From the NCBI GenBank assembly GCA_963921795.1, contig OY997642.1, positions 57,994,021 through 58,058,020 on the forward strand: a DNA stretch of 64,000 bases, written 5' to 3'. Source of the DNA: Nannobrachium achirus. Its lineage: Eukaryota > Chordata > Actinopteri > Myctophiformes > Myctophidae. Positions 58,861-64,000 of this stretch are shown here, piece by piece; within the stretch, counting starts at the first letter, position 1; every line of letters starts with the position of its first letter. The position numbers and the translations under genes are program-made. The notes under the pieces were generated by a model. It had not been told where the DNA came from and ran no database searches. It saw only the letters and a program-made list of their open reading frames with translations.

Positions 58861-59785
58861 GATAGCTGGCTGTCAATCTACCCCATGAACCATCCACACC
58901 TCTCAGGTTGTCTGGGACAATGTGGAGAATCACTATTCAGTTTTATATGCACCTTATAACAAAACCTCAGAGGAGGCAATAGGCAATGTGTTGTTAATAC
59001 AGGACAGGTCTATCGATATATTTATTCTCTGTTTTGAATGATTTTCTTTATAGCAGGATAAACATCAAGATAAACATCAAGTAGTTGTGACATTGCATTC
59101 CTTGCCATGACATTCATTTTTTAATCACTCATCCGTATGTCTGTTTAAGTGTCAAGTTTCTTCCTCCGATGTTCCATTACATAACTAGCATGGAATCACA
59201 AAAATGTTCCAAGCCTTTCTCTTCAACAGAATACCTGTCCTTAATGACAACCGCAGCTTTTAGCTTCCTTGCCAAAAAGAAAACTAGTTCAGCTGGTAGA
59301 ATCTGATCTCCTCATGTCCTCAAGTAACACTCTCTTCAAAGCTAGCAATCTCTAGGCTATACTGTCACTCTGTTAAGAATTGTGCTAAATATCACTAAAG
59401 CAAAGCTAAAGGTTGTTCTTTGTTATTCTCCTGATTTCAAATAACACAACACAACATAATTGTGTGTGGTGGTTCTTTGAAGGGAAAATAAACAGCTTCC
59501 TTCCTTATATAGAATTTATTTTTAATTTTCATATTTAGAGCAGTCAGCATGCAGTAAACCGGAGACAGAAATGGTGTAGGTTGCGTTAAAAAGGGAGCAT
59601 GATTGTGATAACCTTTGGGTTTCTGGTGTCACCTGGGCAAATACCTCCTCTATCGGTACTCAAAGGCCCATTTCTGGAGCTGTTGGGGTGCGAATGCATG
59701 TGCATGTGCCTGTTCCTGTGCCTAAGACCTCCCCTATTGGTACTGCCAGGTCAAATTTCTGGAACTGTTGTGCCTGTGTATGTGT

Positions 59786-59827
59786 GCATGCGTACGTACG
59801 TACGTACGTACGTGCGTACGTACGTGC
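59786..59827. repeat. (ACGT)n microsatellite
   Basis: Self-complementary tetranucleotide repeat CGTACGTACGTACGTGCGTA; can itself form a cruciform. Confidence 0.95.
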
Positions 59828-60142
59828 AGTGTTGTAGTGCTAAATTTGGAAGTGTGGGCACGCACCGACGCACGCGCGTGACGAAATGTGTTCAAAATGT
59901 GTTCAAAAATGCGCTATTTTAACAATTTAAACAAGGAAAATACACCCGTTTTTCCCTATAATAAAGTGCCATATTTACACATTAAAAACAATAAAACTAG
60001 GAGAAAGAAGAATACAAATGTTTTCTAAAAGAAATGTGTTTTTGCAAAGAAACGGTGGGATTGAAATGATCAGTCTGTAATGTGATGCGCTGCCGCCAGG
60101 CACGTGCGCACATACAGCAAAGGGGGCTGGAGCCCTTAAAAG

Positions 60143-61042
60143 TAGGGTTGTTCGATATGGCCAAAAAATAAAATCTCGATTATTTTCTCTGAAATCCCGA
60201 TTTTCGATTTCGATTTCGATTTTTTGTTAAAAGAATAATACATTGTTTCAACTATTTTGTTTTCATTTAAAAAATGCAAGGAAATGTTTTTTTTTTCATT
60301 ATTGTTTCATTTTTTGATTTTTTTTTATATAGCCAAATAGCAAAATGCAATAAAACAATAAGGGTATTAATAATAATAACTTTAGTTGTGCAACAATCAC
60401 ATACAACTTAGCGTCCTTAGTGTTTCATTATCAATAGTGAGTGACAAAACAGCCAAAACAAGCCAGCTCTTGGAGGCTGGTGAGGCATTTTGGTAGGCAT
60501 TTCGCCTACCAAAATGTAATTCCTGGCTACGCCCCTGCCCTGCACCACTCATGCACGGAGATGTTGACTGATTGTAAACGGAGGCGAAGCGCTTCGCTTC
60601 CCGACGCAAAATTAACACAGTGACAGGGACAGTAGGACTAGGAGTAGACTACAGTCAGTAGGTGGGTAACACAGAATTAATAAGCTTCTTTCAAACTACA
60701 ACAAGTAACTAAGTTTACCAGCTCAGCAGCGTTTTGTTCTGTTTGCTGCTTGAACCATCGCGAGTGAGCGCAGTGCGCTGGTGAACTCTGCTCAGTCAGA
60801 CGTGCGCTAAACGCGCATCAAAGAAATTACACATCAGATAGAAAGTAGTATTAATTTGGTGTCGGACCTTGTCGTCCTGCTTTAGGAGGACGGGGCTGTG
60901 TACTTTTTGCGCGTGCAAGGCTCCAATGAGTAAGAATTTCCCTAATTAAAGTGAAAATCGATTTTACGATTTCCATTTTTTTAAATCTTCCAAAGGAAAA
61001 AAACCGGGTTACGATTAAAAATCGATTAATCGAACAACCCTA
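60143..61042. mobile_element. hAT-type element (900 bp), perfect 8-bp TSD
   Basis: Starts TAGGGTTGTTCGATATGG and ends ATTAATCGAACAACCCTA. CTTAAAAG is duplicated at 60135-60142 and 61043-61050. It has TTTCGATTTCGAT and AAAATCGATT subterminal repeats. No transposase. It is inserted in another repeat (GGCACGTGCGCAC...GGGGGCTGGAGCCC). Confidence 0.9.
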
Positions 61043-61422
61043 CTTAAAAGTTTGAAGAAGTAAACACAGACAGTGTAGTTGGTTGGTTGGTTGGTCAGTG
61101 AGTCTTATCCCATAGCCCGAAGGGACAGTCAGCTTGCTGGTTGGTGGTTGTCATGGCGATATTACAACCAATCGGTGGACGATCTGCTCTGTACTTGCTG
61201 TCTGCGGTACTGTAGGTACTTGATGACACGGACCAGCAGCCAGCCTGCCGGCACGCGCATTACTTGTGCACGCGCGTCAATGCGCGTGCACGCGACGTGA
61301 GAGAAGTGTGGGCACGCCGTGCCCACGCGTGCCCCCCCCACTACAACACTGCGTACGTGCATGCATACTTGCCTGCGTGCCTTGTGCATGAGTACGTGTG
61401 TCGTGCGCGCGTGTGCGTGCAC

Positions 61423-61424
<2 letters not shown>

Positions 61425-61473
<49 letters not shown>

Positions 61474-61525
61474 TGTGTGTGTGTGTGCGCGTGCGCGTGC
61501 GCGTGTGTGTGTGTGTGTGTGTGTT
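61425..61525. repeat. (GT)n/(GCGT)n microsatellite
   Basis: Compound tract; both strands give long but meaningless Cys-Val and Thr-His frames. Confidence 0.95.
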
Positions 61526-62349
61526 TGACATTTGCATTGCAAATCTATGTATTGTTTTACAGGACAGGCCTATATGTGGTTCTTTCTTCTTTTCTTTTTT
61601 GAACTATCTTCCTTGTAGCATGATACTGTTGTGTTGCATCAGGATAAACATAAAGTAGTTGTGACATTGCATGCCATGCCATGACAGTCATTTTTAATCA
61701 CTCATCGCTTATCTGTTTGAGTGTCAAGTTTCTTCCTCCGATGTTCCATTACATTACTATCATGGAATCACAAAAATGTCCCAAGCCTTTCTCATCAACA
61801 GAATACCTGTCCTTAATGAAAACTTTTAGCTTCCTTGCCAAAAAGAAAACTAGTTTAGCTGGTAGAATTGTATCTCCCTCTGTCCCCAAGTAACACTCTC
61901 TTTAAAGCCAGCAATCAGTCTAGGCTATACTGTCACTCTGATAAGAAGTGTGCTAAATATCACTAAAGCAAAGCTAAAGGTTATTCTTTGTTATTCTCCT
62001 GATTTCAAATAACACAACACAACACAACTGTGTGTGGTGGGTCTTTGAAGGGAGAATAAACAGCTTCCTTCCTTATATAGAATTTATTTTTAATGTTCAT
62101 ATTTAGAGCAGTCAGCAGTAAACCGGAGACAGAAATGGTGTAGGATGCCATAAAAAAGGAGAATGATTGTGATAACCTTTGGGTTTCTGGTGTCACCTGG
62201 GCAAATACCTCCTCTATCGGTACTCAAAGGCCCATTCCTGGAGCTGTTGGGGTGCGGAATCATGTGCGTGTGCCTGTTCCTGTGCCTGTTCCTGTGTGCG
62301 TGCGTGCGTGCGTGCGTGCATGTGTGTGTGTGTGTGTTTGTCTAGCTAT

Positions 62350-62540
62350 ACTTATGGGGACTAAACGCATGTTCACACAGTCAACTGCAGGGGACCTCTG
62401 ACAGTGTGGGGACAAAATAGTAGATCCCCACAACGGTTAGGGTTAGGGTTAGGGGTTAGGTTTAGGGATAGAGGTTAAGGTAAGGCCACAGGACTTGCAT
62501 AAAAATGAATGGAAGTCTGTAATGTCCCCACAAGTGATGT
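62350..62540. mobile_element. 'GGGGACA' repeat with GGGTTAGGGTTA core
   Basis: TATGGGGACTAAACG near the left, TGTGGGGACAAAATAG in the middle, and TAATGTCCCCACAAG on the right as an inverted counterpart. A telomere-like TTAGGG tract lies at 62438-62475. A common teleost repeat type; exact limits uncertain. Confidence 0.55.
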
Positions 62541-62550
62541 AAATATATAT

Positions 62551-63637
<1,087 letters not shown>

Positions 63638-63840
63638 ATACAAGCTCACAGCCTGTTACTGTGTTGCTTGTGCTGTGATGCTTGCTTGTAGGCTACAGGC
63701 CTACACCAGATATTTCTGAACATTTCATAGTGTTTCAAAATGTCTGAATAATTTTGCTTTTTTTCCAGATGGGTTTCGCAGCCAAATACATATCAATTTA
63801 GGGGTCCTTGATATGAAAAGATTCGAGAATCATTGCTTTA
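63638..63840. mobile_element. Hairpin-family copy with hAT-like carrier end
   Basis: CATACAAGCTCACAGCC begins the hairpin region (63640-63692) with a weakened second arm. The right side runs to AGGGGTCCTTGATATGAAAA and GAGAATCATTGC, as at 26115-26145. Confidence 0.55.
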
Positions 63841-64000
63841 CAGTGTAGACCTATTGGGTACACACCACAGACACGCTTATTGTCTCTATTGGCTGATACA
63901 TTTGTTTTGATCTATTATTTGAATTTATTCCTCAATAAATATTGGCCTATTGTTTATTGTTGTTTCTATTATGCCCTTGTCTCCCCTTTGGTTGTGAATC

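Larger units (their letters stand above)
55028..62310. repeat. Diverged direct array of 1-2.5 kb modules
   Basis: A block order recurs: AGCATGATACTG / GTAGTTGTGACATTG / CTTCCTCCGATGTTCCATTA / ACTAGTTTAGCTGGTAGAA / TCAAATAACACAACAC / GCAGTCAGCAGTAAACCGGA / GGTTTCTGGTGTCACC / GGTACTC...GGCCCA, then a GT- or ACGT-rich microsatellite. Copies begin near 55028, 56200 (partial), 57120, 59035 and 61605. Different insertions separate them. No coding signal. Confidence 0.75.

Overview
This is eukaryotic genomic DNA, almost certainly from a ray-finned (teleost, probably percomorph) fish. The evidence is an intron-containing stonustoxin-like gene of a fish-expanded family, very dense MITEs with hAT-type 8-bp and TTAA-type target duplications, LINE and tRNA-SINE relics, long (GT)n microsatellites and one 200-base assembly gap (9207-9406). 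There are no operons, bacterial signals or CRISPR arrays. Nearly all open frames are chance or repeat-derived; I support one complete protein-coding gene.

The gene lies on the minus strand between about 42310 and 32810: a TATA-driven non-coding exon, a short coding exon (41693-41829) and one very large exon (36483-32810). Its predicted product is about 1265 residues: stonustoxin/perforin-like N-terminal region, helical linker, thioredoxin-like domain, two fibronectin III domains, a P-loop GTPase domain and a Cys-rich/coiled-coil tail. It lacks the PRY-SPRY end of the venom proteins. Its promoter plus first exon is duplicated at 1757-1925, and the promoter-distal part again at 38272-38340. An upstream stretch is also duplicated (17.1-18.9 kb against 44.2-45.2 kb), so the window looks like an expanded tandem locus for this family.

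Layout: 0.2-0.9 kb, CpG-rich block with a possible first exon of an unidentified minus-strand gene; 1.2-11.5 kb, MITEs, microsatellites, a tRNA-SINE and dispersed 'GGTGGCGCTA' repeats; 11.5-15.5 kb, a 4-kb insertion, defined by its empty site, carrying a decayed spliced gene-like unit and a nested 1.08-kb hAT element; 15.5-31.5 kb, accessory DNA with several exactly bounded hAT-like MITEs; 31.5-32.3 kb, LINE relic behind the gene; 32.8-42.4 kb, the gene, whose 5.2-kb intron holds foldbacks and CArG-like palindromes; 43-47 kb, piggyBac relic, MITEs and a 130-bp tandem array; 47.3-50.5 kb, a 1024-bp unit in 3.2 nearly identical copies; 50.7-51.2 kb, a MULE-like MITE; 53-64 kb, repeated modules with microsatellites plus further MITEs.

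The most unusual signal is a short hairpin family (outer arm near AGCAGATCTACAAGCTCACA) found at more than a dozen places inside different carrier repeats. Its two arms have changed together in several copies.
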